A DNA stretch of 62,500 nucleotides from Dyadobacter chenwenxiniae (GCF_022869785.1 NZ_CP094997.1:5507501-5570000), one strand, 5' to 3'. Shown: positions 43,514 to 53,167, counted from the stretch's first letter. A program made the numbers and translations. Notes: generated by a model not told the origin, from the letters alone.

Positions 43514-44332
43514 ATGTCTATCCATACTCCTGATATAAAGCGCGTTACTACCCACATTATTCAGGAAATGAAAACCCGTGGGGAGAAAATATCCTGCCTT
43601 ACCGCCTATGACTATTCCATGGCTGGCATTGTGGACGCTGCAGGCGTGGAATTGATCCTGGTAGGAGATTCGGCGTCGAATGTAATGGCCGGCCATGAAA
43701 CGACTTTGCCAATTACGATTGACCAGATGATATACCACGCTACATCGGTGGTAAGGGCTGTAAAAAGAGCATTGGTCGTTGTGGATTTGCCTTTTGGATC
43801 ATATCAGGGAAATTCACGTGAAGCATTGAATTCGGCGATCCGTATTATGAAGGAGTCGGGGGCGCACGCAGTGAAGCTGGAAGGCGGATTGGAAATAAAA
43901 GATTCCATCACCCGCATATTGAGCGCAGGCGTGCCGGTAATGGGGCATTTGGGGCTTACGCCGCAGTCTATTTATAAGTTTGGCACTTACACCGTGCGGG
44001 CTAAGCAGGAGGCGGAGGCGCAGAAGTTAATTGAAGATGCGCGGATGCTAGAAGAAGTAGGGTGTTTTTCGGTTGTTTTGGAAAAAATTCCTTCCTCATT
44101 AACGAAACAAGTTTCAGAAACAGTTACCATTCCAACGATCGGAATAGGAGCAGGACCGCATGCAGACGGTCAGATTTTGGTTTTGCATGATCTTTTGGGA
44201 ATAAATAAAGAGTTTAAACCCAGATTCTTACGCCGCTACGCCGATCTGAACGGCGTCATGACGGACGCAATATCAAATTATATAAAAGATGTAAAAGGTA
44301 AATCATTTCCAAATGAACAGGAATCATACTAA
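43514..44332 (+). CDS. panB: 3-methyl-2-oxobutanoate hydroxymethyltransferase
   Basis: The 272-residue length is standard for PanB. Family features are KISCLTAYDYSMAGIVDAAGVELILVGDS, the metal and substrate site VVVDLPFGSYQ, AVKLEGG, VPVMGHLGLTPQS and IGIGAGPHADGQILVLHDLLG. It makes ketopantoate from ketoisovalerate and methylene-tetrahydrofolate, the first step of pantothenate and coenzyme A synthesis. panC and panD are not in the window. It lies 45 bp after the EnvC-like gene and 27 bp before the pseudouridine synthase, so it is probably part of the same transcript. Confidence 0.97.
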   Translation: MSIHTPDIKRVTTHIIQEMKTRGEKISCLTAYDYSMAGIVDAAGVELILVGDSASNVMAGHETTLPITIDQMIYHATSVVRAVKRALVVVDLPFGSYQGNSREALNSAIRIMKESGAHAVKLEGGLEIKDSITRILSAGVPVMGHLGLTPQSIYKFGTYTVRAKQEAEAQKLIEDARMLEEVGCFSVVLEKIPSSLTKQVSETVTIPTIGIGAGPHADGQILVLHDLLGINKEFKPRFLRRYADLNGVMTDAISNYIKDVKGKSFPNEQESY

Positions 44333-44359
44333 CCTTTTAAAAAGTAAAGAACTAATTAT

Positions 44360-45091
44360 ATGTCAAATCGACCATTTCAGATCATATACGAAGACAATCA
44401 CCTGATTATTGTCAACAAAGAGCCGGGTATCCTGGTGCAGGGAGACGTGACCAGAGACAAATGTCTGCTCGATATGGTGAAAGAATATATTAAGGAAGAA
44501 TACAACAAACCGGGTGCGGTGTTCCTGGGCACCGTGCACAGGCTGGACAGGCCGGTTAGCGGACTCGTTGTATTTGCAAAAACATCAAAGGCGTTGGAGC
44601 GGATGAACGAAATTTTCCGTAAGCGCGATGTTCAGAAAACATATTGGGCGATTGTTAAGAACCGTCCGGCGGAGAAAAAAGGGAAGTTGGTTCATTATCT
44701 TTCCAAAGACGAGTCGCGCAATGTTACCACAGCTTACGACTTCGAAAAACCCGGAACACAGCGTGCGGAGCTGTCTTACCGCTGGCTGGGAGAGATCAAT
44801 AAATTTCATTTGCTGGAAGTAACGCCGGTTACAGGCCGTCCGCATCAGATCCGCGTACAGCTTGCATCGATGAATTGCCCGATCCGCGGTGATGTGAAAT
44901 ATGGTTACCCGGTTGGAAATCGTGATAACAACATTAACCTGCATGCACGCAGACTGTATTTTGAGCATCCTGTGAAAACAGAGCCGATCATTTGCAAGGC
45001 AGGAGTCCCTAATGATCCATTCTGGGAAGAATTCTTATCATTGGATAATGACGAAATCAAACCCGAGCATCTGGATTTTCTTTATGAATAA
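44360..45091 (+). CDS. RluA-family RNA pseudouridine synthase
   Basis: A 243-residue enzyme with the catalytic Asp63 in VHRLDRPVSGLVVFAKTS, and KTYWAIVKNRP and TGRPHQIRVQLASMNCPIRGD as further family motifs. It is a short form without an S4 domain. The RLDRPVSG variant and the length set it in a different subgroup from the enzyme at 25812-26534. The RNA target is not predictable here. It lies in tight order with panB and a small membrane protein. Confidence 0.92.
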   Translation: MSNRPFQIIYEDNHLIIVNKEPGILVQGDVTRDKCLLDMVKEYIKEEYNKPGAVFLGTVHRLDRPVSGLVVFAKTSKALERMNEIFRKRDVQKTYWAIVKNRPAEKKGKLVHYLSKDESRNVTTAYDFEKPGTQRAELSYRWLGEINKFHLLEVTPVTGRPHQIRVQLASMNCPIRGDVKYGYPVGNRDNNINLHARRLYFEHPVKTEPIICKAGVPNDPFWEEFLSLDNDEIKPEHLDFLYE

Positions 45092-45100
45092 AACCGCCCG

Positions 45101-45415
45101 ATGATCGAGAAACTGAAAGAACGCTGGAATGTACGAAACGGTTGGGATGTGTTAGTCATTCTGATCGTTTTCGCATGTACGGGGTTTTCGGTTTTATATG
45201 CAAAACGCGGATTATTTTATTTGATTGGCTTAACACCAGAGTCGCCAGCCTGGCTTCGCTGGACGATTAATATCCTCATTATATTACCATTATACCAAGT
45301 CATTTTGCTGGCATGGGGCTGGATTTGGGGAAAATTTGATTTCTTCTGGGAATTCGAAAAACGAATGTTTGCCAGGATTGGAAGCATTTTTAAAAGAAAG
45401 AATACAGCGAAGTAG
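45101..45415 (+). CDS. Small membrane protein (DUF6787-like)
   Basis: A 104-residue protein with two hydrophobic helices (VLVILIVFACTGFSVLYA and TINILIILPLYQVILLAWGW), followed by a short aromatic stretch GKFDFFWEFEKRMFARIGS and a basic tail. This pattern recalls the DUF6787 family of Bacteroidota, though I cannot confirm it. It begins 9 bp after the pseudouridine synthase stop, so it closes the operon that runs from the EnvC-like gene or panB. The function is unknown. Confidence 0.75.
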   Translation: MIEKLKERWNVRNGWDVLVILIVFACTGFSVLYAKRGLFYLIGLTPESPAWLRWTINILIILPLYQVILLAWGWIWGKFDFFWEFEKRMFARIGSIFKRKNTAK

Positions 45416-45841
45416 TTGTTCACGCCACGTGCATCTTTCATGTAGTTTTTTCATCCCTGCTGGGATTAATAATTCACACCAACTTTTTGTGCTACCAGTA
45501 TTACGTCGCTGCCGGCGAATGCTAAATGCCGGTGGCATGTAACAACATTTGCTCGCGTCACCTGCATTTTTCATGTTGTTTCATCCCTGCCGGGATTCAA
45601 AAAATCGCCCTACCTTTTTTTGCTACCGATATTACGTCGCTCTGCGACTTGTGTTGCTGCGGGAGGCACGTGATATTTTTTGCCGCGCTAATGCCGGAGG
45701 CATACAATATTGGTAGCAATGTCAATAAATCGGAAAACGCACAATGCCAGAGGCGAGTAATATTGGTAGCAATGTCAATGGATTGGAAAATGCGAAATGC
45801 CGCAGGCATGTAACGACATTTGTAAATGCGCTCCGCAGAAA
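45416..45841. repeat. Cluster of REP-like palindromic intergenic repeats
   Basis: The 426-bp gap between two genes holds no credible gene. It is built from short modules. Module A, TCATCCCTGC(T/C)GGGATT, lies at 45451-45467 and 45581-45597. Module B, GCTACC(A/G)(A/G)TATTACGTCGCT, lies at 45491-45510 and 45621-45640. Together A and B form a direct repeat with a 130-bp period. Module C, AATGCC(G/A)(G/C)(A/T)GGC, recurs near 45525, 45690, 45743 and 45797. Module D, AATATTGGTAGCAATGTCAAT, occurs at about 45706-45726 and 45759-45779 and is partly complementary to module B. The modules can fold into long hairpins. No transposase of the REP-associated (RAYT) type is in the window. Confidence 0.8.
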
Positions 45842-48163
45842 TTACGGATGAGCAATAATCGCCTGATATTTCTTCCGGGCCTCTTCATAGGCCGCTTCCG
45901 CAGCCTTTTTTTCCGCTGCACGGATGTTTGGCTCTTTCATTTTCCAGCATTGATTCAATGTCGCAAGACACCATTCCGCGCTTTTTTTCTCGATAACCGG
46001 CTTATTATCGACTTTTATAAAAACCGGATTGGAATGTGAGCTGGGATAAACCCGTATAGCCGCCCAGCCTGATTTAACAGGCTTATAGCTGAATTTCACA
46101 TTATTCACCGCGCCATCCGCATTAATTTCTGTCGTGTCAACAGCTTCTCCATTCACAATCAACTCAACCCTGACTGTTCTGGATTTTTCGATCCTGGCAC
46201 GTTCAATGTCCCAGTAAGGCATTAAAATAATAGACGTTTTTGCGATGGTTTCACCGGTGGCATCTTGTTTCTCAGGAAGATAGGCTGCAACATTCGCCGA
46301 AATGCTGATCGTTTCGTTGGATTTCACACCAACCTCGCTGTCACCCACACCAGCTTCTTTTCCATTGACCGAAAAATCCATAATGTGCGATTTTCCATCC
46401 GAAACATAACTTCTGCCCGATTTGATGGCAGCCACATAATTGTCATAATTATAAGGGCCGCCAGGTTTGAAATAACTCCTTGCCTGGCCAACGCGCGCAT
46501 CTGTAATGCATGGAAAATCGGTCTCGCCGCTTAGCCGGGGCCGGAAACCGCAGTTTAACGTGTGGTAATACATGTTCAGTTCCCACGGAGCAGGCGTGTC
46601 ACCGGCGCTGAAAAAGTCTACCAAGTCGTTCGTAACCGTGACAATGTACTCGTTAGCACCGATCCCGTCCATTTTCGGGACAATGTAATTTGGCAACTTA
46701 TCGGTTGGCTCCAAGGGCTGCAAACCCCAGCCAGAATGCGCATAACCTACAACGCCGCCTTGCGATTTGGCCCAGGAAAGCACGGGCGCAGTCCAGCTGG
46801 GCCATTGCTCAATAAGCGTAGTGCCCGGATAATCGTCCTCTTTGATGCGCAAAAGCACAATGTGACCTGAATGCGACGAAGGAAAGCCGGAAACCTCCAC
46901 ATCATTGCGCATAATGTTCTTTTTATCTGACAGCGGATGGTCTTTTCCAGTAAAAAATGTTTTTTGATGATACCAGCTTGGCCCCCAGGCGAGGTTAGCG
47001 GCCAGGTTCAGGTCTTCACCCAATGCCTGGCGCCACATATCTTTTGGGTCAACACCCTCGGTCGGGCTGTCGTAATGGCTGCAACCGGCGGCGTGAATGT
47101 GATGGTCGGCACTGTGCCAGCCGAGCTTGGTCATTTGTATCCAGCGTTTCAGCTCAAAAGAAACGGTTACGGAATCCTTATTTTCAGGGACAACAATTTC
47201 TTTGGTTTGCTTAATATACTCAGGTCCGCGGGTGTAAGTCACCTGATATTTGCCAGCGGGAAGCATGACATGCTCGCCGTCGGCGCGGTAAATCTGAGGC
47301 TGAAAGAAGAAGTCAGGATAAGTGTCGAATGCCGCTACGCGACGCGATGGGAGCGGATAGATGCCGGAAAATTTTCCCGAAGCATGCGCCTGTCCGTCGG
47401 TGATGAGGAAGGATGCCATAGCAGGTTTACCGTCCACATCTTTGACATCAAACTTCACTTTTACAGCGGGTTTTACATTAAAAAGAATGTGGGTAGAATT
47501 CCTGAAACCAAGATCCTGTGAGCCCTGGCCAACATTATAAGCAACCTCAATGTCCCGTTGGCCGGCGTCTTTGGAATAGAGCTGCACAATGGCATATTCC
47601 AGTTTAAGGCCCGTCAGATTTTCCTGCAAAGGCGGCCTGGTATACATTTGAATGTCGGCAAACCGGTTCGCTGTTTGTCCCTGTGTCAGTTCGTGTTCTT
47701 TCTTGACCTTTGGCTCGAAAGAAGGAGAATGATAGGGTTTTGCAGCATTCGGACTTTCGGCTTGCATCTTAGCCGTAATGCCTGCATCATTGTGAATTTT
47801 GACCAGATAACTTGTCCAGCCACCTTGTATTAATGTTGGCTTGGCAGCCCCACGCAACACCTTAACACGCCCTTCTGGGTTGATATCCACCACATTAAGG
47901 CAATAGGGATCGAATATTTTTTGTATTTCAACAACCGTTTCCTGTGTCAGCGGCTTGTTGCGCAACGCATTCAGCTTCTTTGCATCGTCCGGTGCCAGCG
48001 CATTGCCGGAAAATGTGAGCGCTTCCTGTATCCGCAATGCCTGCGCCAGCAGAGGCTGTGCCTCCACGGCTGTTGCCCGCGTCTGCGCAGTGTGCTCGTG
48101 ATGCTGTGCAAGCAGCACAAACGGGAAAAAAAGTTGAATGATGAAGAGCGTGGATTTTTTCAT
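45842..48163 (-). CDS. Exported CehA/McbA-type PHP-fold metallohydrolase
   Basis: A 773-residue exported protein (signal peptide MKKSTLFIIQLFFPFVLLAQ). The N-terminal half consists of beta-sandwich domains. The C-terminal half starts with a PHP-type metal motif, WHSADHHIHAAGCSHYDSPTEG. The VVGYAHSG and SGETDFPCITDARVGQARSY segments carry further metal-ligand candidates of the CehA/McbA group. Known relatives include carbaryl hydrolase, but most Bacteroidota members have no tested substrate. It probably acts in the periplasm. It is 12 bp downstream of the outer-membrane protein gene, on the same strand, and ends at the REP-like cluster. Confidence 0.85.
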   Translation of the reverse strand: MKKSTLFIIQLFFPFVLLAQHHEHTAQTRATAVEAQPLLAQALRIQEALTFSGNALAPDDAKKLNALRNKPLTQETVVEIQKIFDPYCLNVVDINPEGRVKVLRGAAKPTLIQGGWTSYLVKIHNDAGITAKMQAESPNAAKPYHSPSFEPKVKKEHELTQGQTANRFADIQMYTRPPLQENLTGLKLEYAIVQLYSKDAGQRDIEVAYNVGQGSQDLGFRNSTHILFNVKPAVKVKFDVKDVDGKPAMASFLITDGQAHASGKFSGIYPLPSRRVAAFDTYPDFFFQPQIYRADGEHVMLPAGKYQVTYTRGPEYIKQTKEIVVPENKDSVTVSFELKRWIQMTKLGWHSADHHIHAAGCSHYDSPTEGVDPKDMWRQALGEDLNLAANLAWGPSWYHQKTFFTGKDHPLSDKKNIMRNDVEVSGFPSSHSGHIVLLRIKEDDYPGTTLIEQWPSWTAPVLSWAKSQGGVVGYAHSGWGLQPLEPTDKLPNYIVPKMDGIGANEYIVTVTNDLVDFFSAGDTPAPWELNMYYHTLNCGFRPRLSGETDFPCITDARVGQARSYFKPGGPYNYDNYVAAIKSGRSYVSDGKSHIMDFSVNGKEAGVGDSEVGVKSNETISISANVAAYLPEKQDATGETIAKTSIILMPYWDIERARIEKSRTVRVELIVNGEAVDTTEINADGAVNNVKFSYKPVKSGWAAIRVYPSSHSNPVFIKVDNKPVIEKKSAEWCLATLNQCWKMKEPNIRAAEKKAAEAAYEEARKKYQAIIAHP

Positions 48164-48175
48164 ATATATGAAAGA

Positions 48176-49603
48176 TCAATCCGCGTCTTTTTTCCTGTTT
48201 AATTTCCAGGCAGTGAAGCCTAAATAAACCAGGCTTCCTCTTGCGCCGCCTTTTTTCAACAGACCATTTACATTACTAAAACCTAAGAAAACCGGCCCGA
48301 AATGGCCCACAGCACCAATCGATGGGCGATTATTGCCCTTAATGAATGATATTGGAAATGAAAAATCAGAATCTTCGTCCTCAAATCTTGGCGTAATGGT
48401 GAAAGCATCGAGCTGATTCAGGTCCAGATATTCGCTGTTTCTGGGTTTGTAGCGTTTTGTTTGAGACAAATTGAGGAAAAAGCCTTTTACCAACTGGATA
48501 TCAGCTTCCAAGTGAAGCGCCTGCGGGAGTTGGACGTTTTTTTGGAATGTTGTGTCGCGTTCGGACGGAAAGAGCGTCATGAAACCTTCCGGACCTTTAT
48601 CACTGACATTTTCCAGTTCTTTTTGCCCCACAACAGCCTCAGCTTCCCTCCCCGAAATTACTTTACTGCGTTTCGTTTTGTAGCGTATCGAACCAACGTC
48701 GGTTAATGAACCTGAGAGTCGCACAAGATATTCAGGACTTTCGTCGAAAACTTCTTTTGATTTACCCCAATAAGCACCGAGCTCATAAGAAAAACCCAGG
48801 TCGTAACCCCAGCCGGAGCCATATTGATCTGAGTTAAAAAGATTCGAAATGCGCATTTTCTTGTTGGGATTGCTGTAACCACTTTCGTAAGCGAAATTGC
48901 GGATCACCAATTCGCTGGTCTCATCGGCGCCAGCCAGTGGACGAATATTATAGCGCTCGGCTGAGCCATTCAAATAACCAATTCTTGCTCCAAAAACGCG
49001 TTTACCCGTTACTCCAAGCCGTAATTTATGCGCTTCCAGATCCAGTAACTGCACACCATAAGAGACACTTACATCCGAAAAGCTTTGTTGCACAAGGTTG
49101 AAGTTACCCCATGGCTGGTCAGTCGGAGGCGTGCTGCCTGTGTCCAGTCTATGGAAATATAATGTCTGAATAGGGTCTGGGAGGTTTTTACCTTGCACAA
49201 ATCCCCTCGTCCTGAACTGTAAAGCGAGCCCCTGATATTTGCCAATAGCGATCATTGCCGACGGCCAGCGGATTTCACTGACGGTGTAAATCGGATCGTC
49301 ATTTAGCAAGGAGCCGGTTGTCCGGGAGCGGCCGTATAGTTCTTTGGTGGAATGCGGGATCAGCAGGGGATATAGCAGGGAGTTTTCACCCACAAAATTA
49401 AAATACCTGTAATTGATGCTTCCGCCCAATGTTCCAATATTGATCTGCCACTTATGTTTCGGACCGCCAAGGACCGACGGGTTGCGCGTGGCACGGTAAA
49501 GGCCTCCATAATTACTTAGTTCGAGCCCCGGAATCTGCTGAGCGTAAGCAGCTTGTGATAAAATGCCAAGGAATAGTGCGAAAGTAAGGACTGTTTTTTT
49601 CAA
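48176..49603 (-). CDS. Outer-membrane beta-barrel protein (DUF5723-like)
   Basis: A 475-residue exported protein. A signal peptide (LTFALFLGILSQAAYAQQ) is followed by YGGLYRATRNPSVLGGPKHKWQINIG, a pattern at the start of several Bacteroidota barrels, possibly DUF5723. Many alternating strands follow and the C-terminal segment GSLVYLGFTAWKLNRKKDAD ends in a basic tail rather than a terminal Phe. The function is unknown. Its ATG overlaps the recQ-family stop by 4 bp, so it is coupled to that gene, and it is followed at 12 bp by the PHP-type gene. Confidence 0.78.
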   Translation of the reverse strand: MKKTVLTFALFLGILSQAAYAQQIPGLELSNYGGLYRATRNPSVLGGPKHKWQINIGTLGGSINYRYFNFVGENSLLYPLLIPHSTKELYGRSRTTGSLLNDDPIYTVSEIRWPSAMIAIGKYQGLALQFRTRGFVQGKNLPDPIQTLYFHRLDTGSTPPTDQPWGNFNLVQQSFSDVSVSYGVQLLDLEAHKLRLGVTGKRVFGARIGYLNGSAERYNIRPLAGADETSELVIRNFAYESGYSNPNKKMRISNLFNSDQYGSGWGYDLGFSYELGAYWGKSKEVFDESPEYLVRLSGSLTDVGSIRYKTKRSKVISGREAEAVVGQKELENVSDKGPEGFMTLFPSERDTTFQKNVQLPQALHLEADIQLVKGFFLNLSQTKRYKPRNSEYLDLNQLDAFTITPRFEDEDSDFSFPISFIKGNNRPSIGAVGHFGPVFLGFSNVNGLLKKGGARGSLVYLGFTAWKLNRKKDAD

Positions 49604-51519
49604 TGTTGAGTTTTGTTAGTCAGGGATAACTTCCCGGTTGTATCGTACCGGATCGTTTCCTCTTTGATCAAATGTTGTAATGTTTGTAAAAAATCTTTTT
49701 CCGGAATTGTCTCAAAAGCTTTTCCCAGATCGTTGGGTGTTATCGGGTCATTTTGAACTAAAAATGTGACCAAGGCCGTTTCCAGATCCGGGTTTTGAGC
49801 TAGCTCAGTCTTCTTGTTTTGAATGCAAATGTCCCAAACTCCACAAGCTTCTGCGTCAAATTCATTGAAATATTCAAGTAAAAGCAAGGTCCGGCAAATG
49901 CGGGTGTGAGCAGCATAATGTGCAACAGCGCGCGCCTTTTTAATGTCCCGGTCCTTTTTTCTCTCTATTTCAAAAATGTTTAACGGTAACAATGCTGCCT
50001 CATATCGCGGTGTCAGGAAGGTGAGTTGCGGTTTGTTTTTTCTGGGTTCGTAATCGATGATTTCCCGCTCATGCATGAATTTCAGTTTCTTCACAACTTC
50101 ATTTTCCGGCGCGAAATAGACTTGACCCAGCTCATTTTCGGAAATCCGAACGTATTCCGTAAACAACTCGCCGCCATACATCCTCAGAATTACCTTGATA
50201 AACGAATCCATTTCCTGGTAACGTATCTGAAAATCGTATAATTGGCGATTATCAACCAGAAAGTGGATTTTGGAAGCATCATTGAAACTTTCGCTCAGTT
50301 GCAGAAATCCTTCTTCTTCGAGCAATTTCAAAGCATAATGGGTTTCATTCACTGCCAGACCAAATATTCCTGTAAACTCTTGTATATCAAAATCAAAACT
50401 CACGAATTCCCCGCCTCCTACGGCCAGTTTGTAATAATTTGCGAGCGCTTGATAGACCCTTTTTAAAACTTCTATCGGCGGATATTTCCTCTCCACGCTG
50501 GCAGAAAGTTCTTCCAGATCTATATTGGTAAAAAGTGCGACGGCGTAAGCTTTTTGTTCGTCCCGTCCGGCACGGCCTGCTTCCTGATAGTAAGCTTCCA
50601 GATTGTCCGGGAGATCGAAATGGATTACAGCGCGCACATCCGGTTTATCAATGCCCATTCCAAAAGCATTGGTAGCAACCACAACTCTGACCTGGTTTTT
50701 GATCCACGCTGTCTGTCTGTCGCTTCGCTCGCGGAAAGGCAGTCCTGCATGATAATTTTGTGCGCTGATGCCTTGCCTGCTAAGCCAGTCGGCCAACTCC
50801 TTTGTGCGCTTTCGGGTCCGCACATACACGATGGCTGTTCCGGAAACATTCTTTAAGATTTGCAGCAATTTGCGTTCTTTATTTTCCTCCGAAAATGCTG
50901 AGTAGGAAAGGTTGGCACGCGCGAAAGATTGTTTGAAAACACGTGCGTTGCGCATTTCCAATTTTTCGAGAATGTCGGCCCTTACTTCTTCAGTGGCAGT
51001 TGCGGTAAGCGCCATGACAGGAACTTTTGGAAGTAGCTTCCGAAAATCCGAAATCAGGAGATAAGCCGGACGAAAGTCATAGCCCCAGGCGGAAATACAA
51101 TGCGCCTCGTCAATGGCGAGCAGGCAAACATTCATTTGCTTAACCCGGGCGATCATTATGTCGGTCCTTAACCTTTCGGGAGAGACGTACAAAAATTTTG
51201 TGTGGCCGTGTATGCAATTGTCAAGCGTAATATCAATCTCGTTTTTGCTCATGCCGGAATGAATTGCAGCTGCGGAAACGGACCGGCGTTTGAGCTGTTC
51301 CACCTGGTCTTTCATCAATGCGATCAACGGCGTAACCACAATGCAAACGCCCTCCATGGCCAGTACAGGCACCTGGAAGCACACAGACTTACCGCCGCCG
51401 GTGGGAAGCAAAACCAGCGTATCAATGCCATTAAGAACTGTTTTAATCGCATCCTCCTGAAAAGGGCGGAAGGTGTCGTAACCCCAATATTGTTTCAGGA
51501 CAGCGTGAAGGTTGGTCAT
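49600..51519 (-). CDS. RecQ-family ATP-dependent DNA helicase with altered zinc site
   Basis: A 639-residue helicase. The Walker A LLPTGGGKSVCFQVP, DEAH box AIDEAHCISAWGYDFRPAY, TATA motif ALTATATEEV and motif VI EAGRAGRDEQKAYA are typical RecQ. The zinc-binding region CRTLLLLEYFNEFDAEACGVWDIC keeps three of the four cysteines; the third is Trp (CGVWDIC instead of CGxCDxC). No HRDC domain follows; the C-terminus looks like a winged-helix domain. It unwinds DNA during repair; the paralogue identity (not necessarily the main RecQ) is uncertain. It overlaps the downstream barrel gene by 4 bp. Confidence 0.93.
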   Translation of the reverse strand: MTNLHAVLKQYWGYDTFRPFQEDAIKTVLNGIDTLVLLPTGGGKSVCFQVPVLAMEGVCIVVTPLIALMKDQVEQLKRRSVSAAAIHSGMSKNEIDITLDNCIHGHTKFLYVSPERLRTDIMIARVKQMNVCLLAIDEAHCISAWGYDFRPAYLLISDFRKLLPKVPVMALTATATEEVRADILEKLEMRNARVFKQSFARANLSYSAFSEENKERKLLQILKNVSGTAIVYVRTRKRTKELADWLSRQGISAQNYHAGLPFRERSDRQTAWIKNQVRVVVATNAFGMGIDKPDVRAVIHFDLPDNLEAYYQEAGRAGRDEQKAYAVALFTNIDLEELSASVERKYPPIEVLKRVYQALANYYKLAVGGGEFVSFDFDIQEFTGIFGLAVNETHYALKLLEEEGFLQLSESFNDASKIHFLVDNRQLYDFQIRYQEMDSFIKVILRMYGGELFTEYVRISENELGQVYFAPENEVVKKLKFMHEREIIDYEPRKNKPQLTFLTPRYEAALLPLNIFEIERKKDRDIKKARAVAHYAAHTRICRTLLLLEYFNEFDAEACGVWDICIQNKKTELAQNPDLETALVTFLVQNDPITPNDLGKAFETIPEKDFLQTLQHLIKEETIRYDTTGKLSLTNKTQH

Positions 51520-51641
51520 TCGTTAAATTCTAGTGCGTAGCAAATTGCGATACAAAGTAAGGCCATTATGTTCGTTAAGTAAAGAATTGCGCATTTGCGT
51601 TGGATAATATTGTAAATTCCGCCAAAATTCCCGCAACATCC

Positions 51642-53144
51642 ATGAATTCAGGTAACTCAACACATGAGCGATATGTTCGGTATTTGCCGTGGCTTTTTAC
51701 GATCAGCTTCATCCTGATCACCTTTCTCCCCAGATCGCTCGACGATACAATGTTTATGGATGGGCTGGCTTATGCATCCATTGCACGAAATATGGCCCTG
51801 GGCATTGGCTCGTTCTGGCAGCCATTCTTTGCAAATTCATTTTGGTTGCCTTATGATAATGGGCCGTTTTTCTTCGGCCATCCGCCGCTTCAATTTGGTT
51901 TACAGTCCATCCTTTTTAGGATAATGGGCGATTCCATCGCCGTGGAGAACATTTATAACCTCATTGTGCTCATCATCTCCGTTTTTCTGATCGTGAAAAT
52001 ATGGCGGAAGTTGTTTCAGGAAACGCCTGATCGTGCGAAATATGCGTGGTTACCCGTTCTTTGCTGGTATGCGATTGTGACGGTTTATTATAGTATTCCA
52101 AACAATTTCCTGGATAGCACCATGGCAATTTTTTGCTTGTTATCGTGCTATTTTCAGCTGAGTTTCTTTAAAAGTAAAACCTTTGATCTAACCAAAAGCT
52201 TCATTTTTCCTGTTCTCGCGGGCATATGCATTGTGCTGGCTTGCCTGACCAAAGGTCCCGTAGGGTTATATCCGTTAGCATTTTCAATCATTTATGTGGT
52301 GGTTTATGATCACTCGATAGCTAAGGCGGGCGTGAAAGTCACAGCCATTGTCTTAGGCACATTTGCAGCCGTTTTCGGCTTGGTTTTGCTTTATCAGCCC
52401 GCTTATGTCTTTCTTAAAACCTATTTTCAAGGTCAGGTTGTGCAGGCTTTGTTACAAAAAAGAGAAAAAGCGGGGGAAGGACTGATGGGACATTTCTATT
52501 TGGTCAAAGAGCTGCTCCGGAATGTCTACCCGCATCTTGCAATGCTGACAGGGTTGTATTTTATAAGCGCTTCCTATAACATTAAAACTTCGATCAGTAA
52601 GGAAACTGCAAGGATTTGCCAGCTTACCTTGCTTGTTGCCGGCTCGGCGATCCTGCCCATGCTGGTAAGTATTAAACAGTATCCGCATTACTTGTTGCCT
52701 TCGCTGCCGTTTGTGGCGATCTTCTTTGCCGCGCTTTTTGTGGAAAAAGTACATGCACTAACATTAATCAAAACGAAATTGGCAGTCGCTGGCTTCGCCA
52801 TAGCAACCGTATGTTGCTGGACTTTTACGGTGATAAAATTGAGGAACTTGGAGCATAATGAAATGGCCGCCAATGCCAAAGAAATCAAGCACTATGTGGC
52901 CCGCGCGTCGACGATCGGGATCTGCCAGAATCTTTATCATGATGCCGACATTCACACTTATTTGCAACGCTACCATTCTTTATCATTAACGACAAAAACA
53001 GAAAATGCGAAATATGTTTTTGCCGATGCCAACTGCCTGTCTTCCTTTGACTTGACAAAAGATAAGGTTGTGCCACTGGAACACCATTATTTTTTGGTGA
53101 TCAAGAACCAAAGAGCCCGTGACCACCATGCGGTGTATCATTGA
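51642..53144 (+). CDS. GT39-type membrane glycosyltransferase (ArnT/PMT-like)
   Basis: A 500-residue protein with about ten to eleven hydrophobic helices. The first loop RSLDDTMFMDGLAYASIARNMALG carries the acidic residue pattern of GT-C/GT39 enzymes such as ArnT, which use a lipid-linked sugar donor. KGPVGLYPLAF and HYLLPSLPFVAIFF are typical later segments. It would glycosylate a lipid or protein outside the cytoplasmic membrane. ATG 51642 is chosen over a TTG 14 codons upstream. It is followed, 46 bp later, by the PBP4-type gene. Confidence 0.82.
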   Translation: MNSGNSTHERYVRYLPWLFTISFILITFLPRSLDDTMFMDGLAYASIARNMALGIGSFWQPFFANSFWLPYDNGPFFFGHPPLQFGLQSILFRIMGDSIAVENIYNLIVLIISVFLIVKIWRKLFQETPDRAKYAWLPVLCWYAIVTVYYSIPNNFLDSTMAIFCLLSCYFQLSFFKSKTFDLTKSFIFPVLAGICIVLACLTKGPVGLYPLAFSIIYVVVYDHSIAKAGVKVTAIVLGTFAAVFGLVLLYQPAYVFLKTYFQGQVVQALLQKREKAGEGLMGHFYLVKELLRNVYPHLAMLTGLYFISASYNIKTSISKETARICQLTLLVAGSAILPMLVSIKQYPHYLLPSLPFVAIFFAALFVEKVHALTLIKTKLAVAGFAIATVCCWTFTVIKLRNLEHNEMAANAKEIKHYVARASTIGICQNLYHDADIHTYLQRYHSLSLTTKTENAKYVFADANCLSSFDLTKDKVVPLEHHYFLVIKNQRARDHHAVYH

Positions 53145-53159
53145 ATGTGGTAAAAATGT

Positions 53160-53167
53160 TACCTTTG
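53160..53167 (+). promoter_or_regulatory. -7 element of the PBP4-type gene promoter
   Basis: TACCTTTG matches TAnnTTTG exactly, 23 bp before the ATG. A TTG at 53141-53143 is a candidate -33 at a slightly short spacing of 16 bp. The site lies just behind the stop codon of the glycosyltransferase gene. Confidence 0.5.

Noticed and set aside
43813..43822. Second parS-like core TTCACGTGAA inside panB
   Set aside because: Only the 10-bp core matches; the outer positions do not, and it lies in conserved coding sequence.
45526..45813. Small open frames in the repeat cluster
   Set aside because: They are made of repeated palindromic modules and show no domain or signal; the region is best read as non-coding repeats.
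46937..47521. 194-codon frame antisense to the PHP-type gene
   Set aside because: The opposite strand encodes a coherent protein with signal peptide and metal motif; this one has none.
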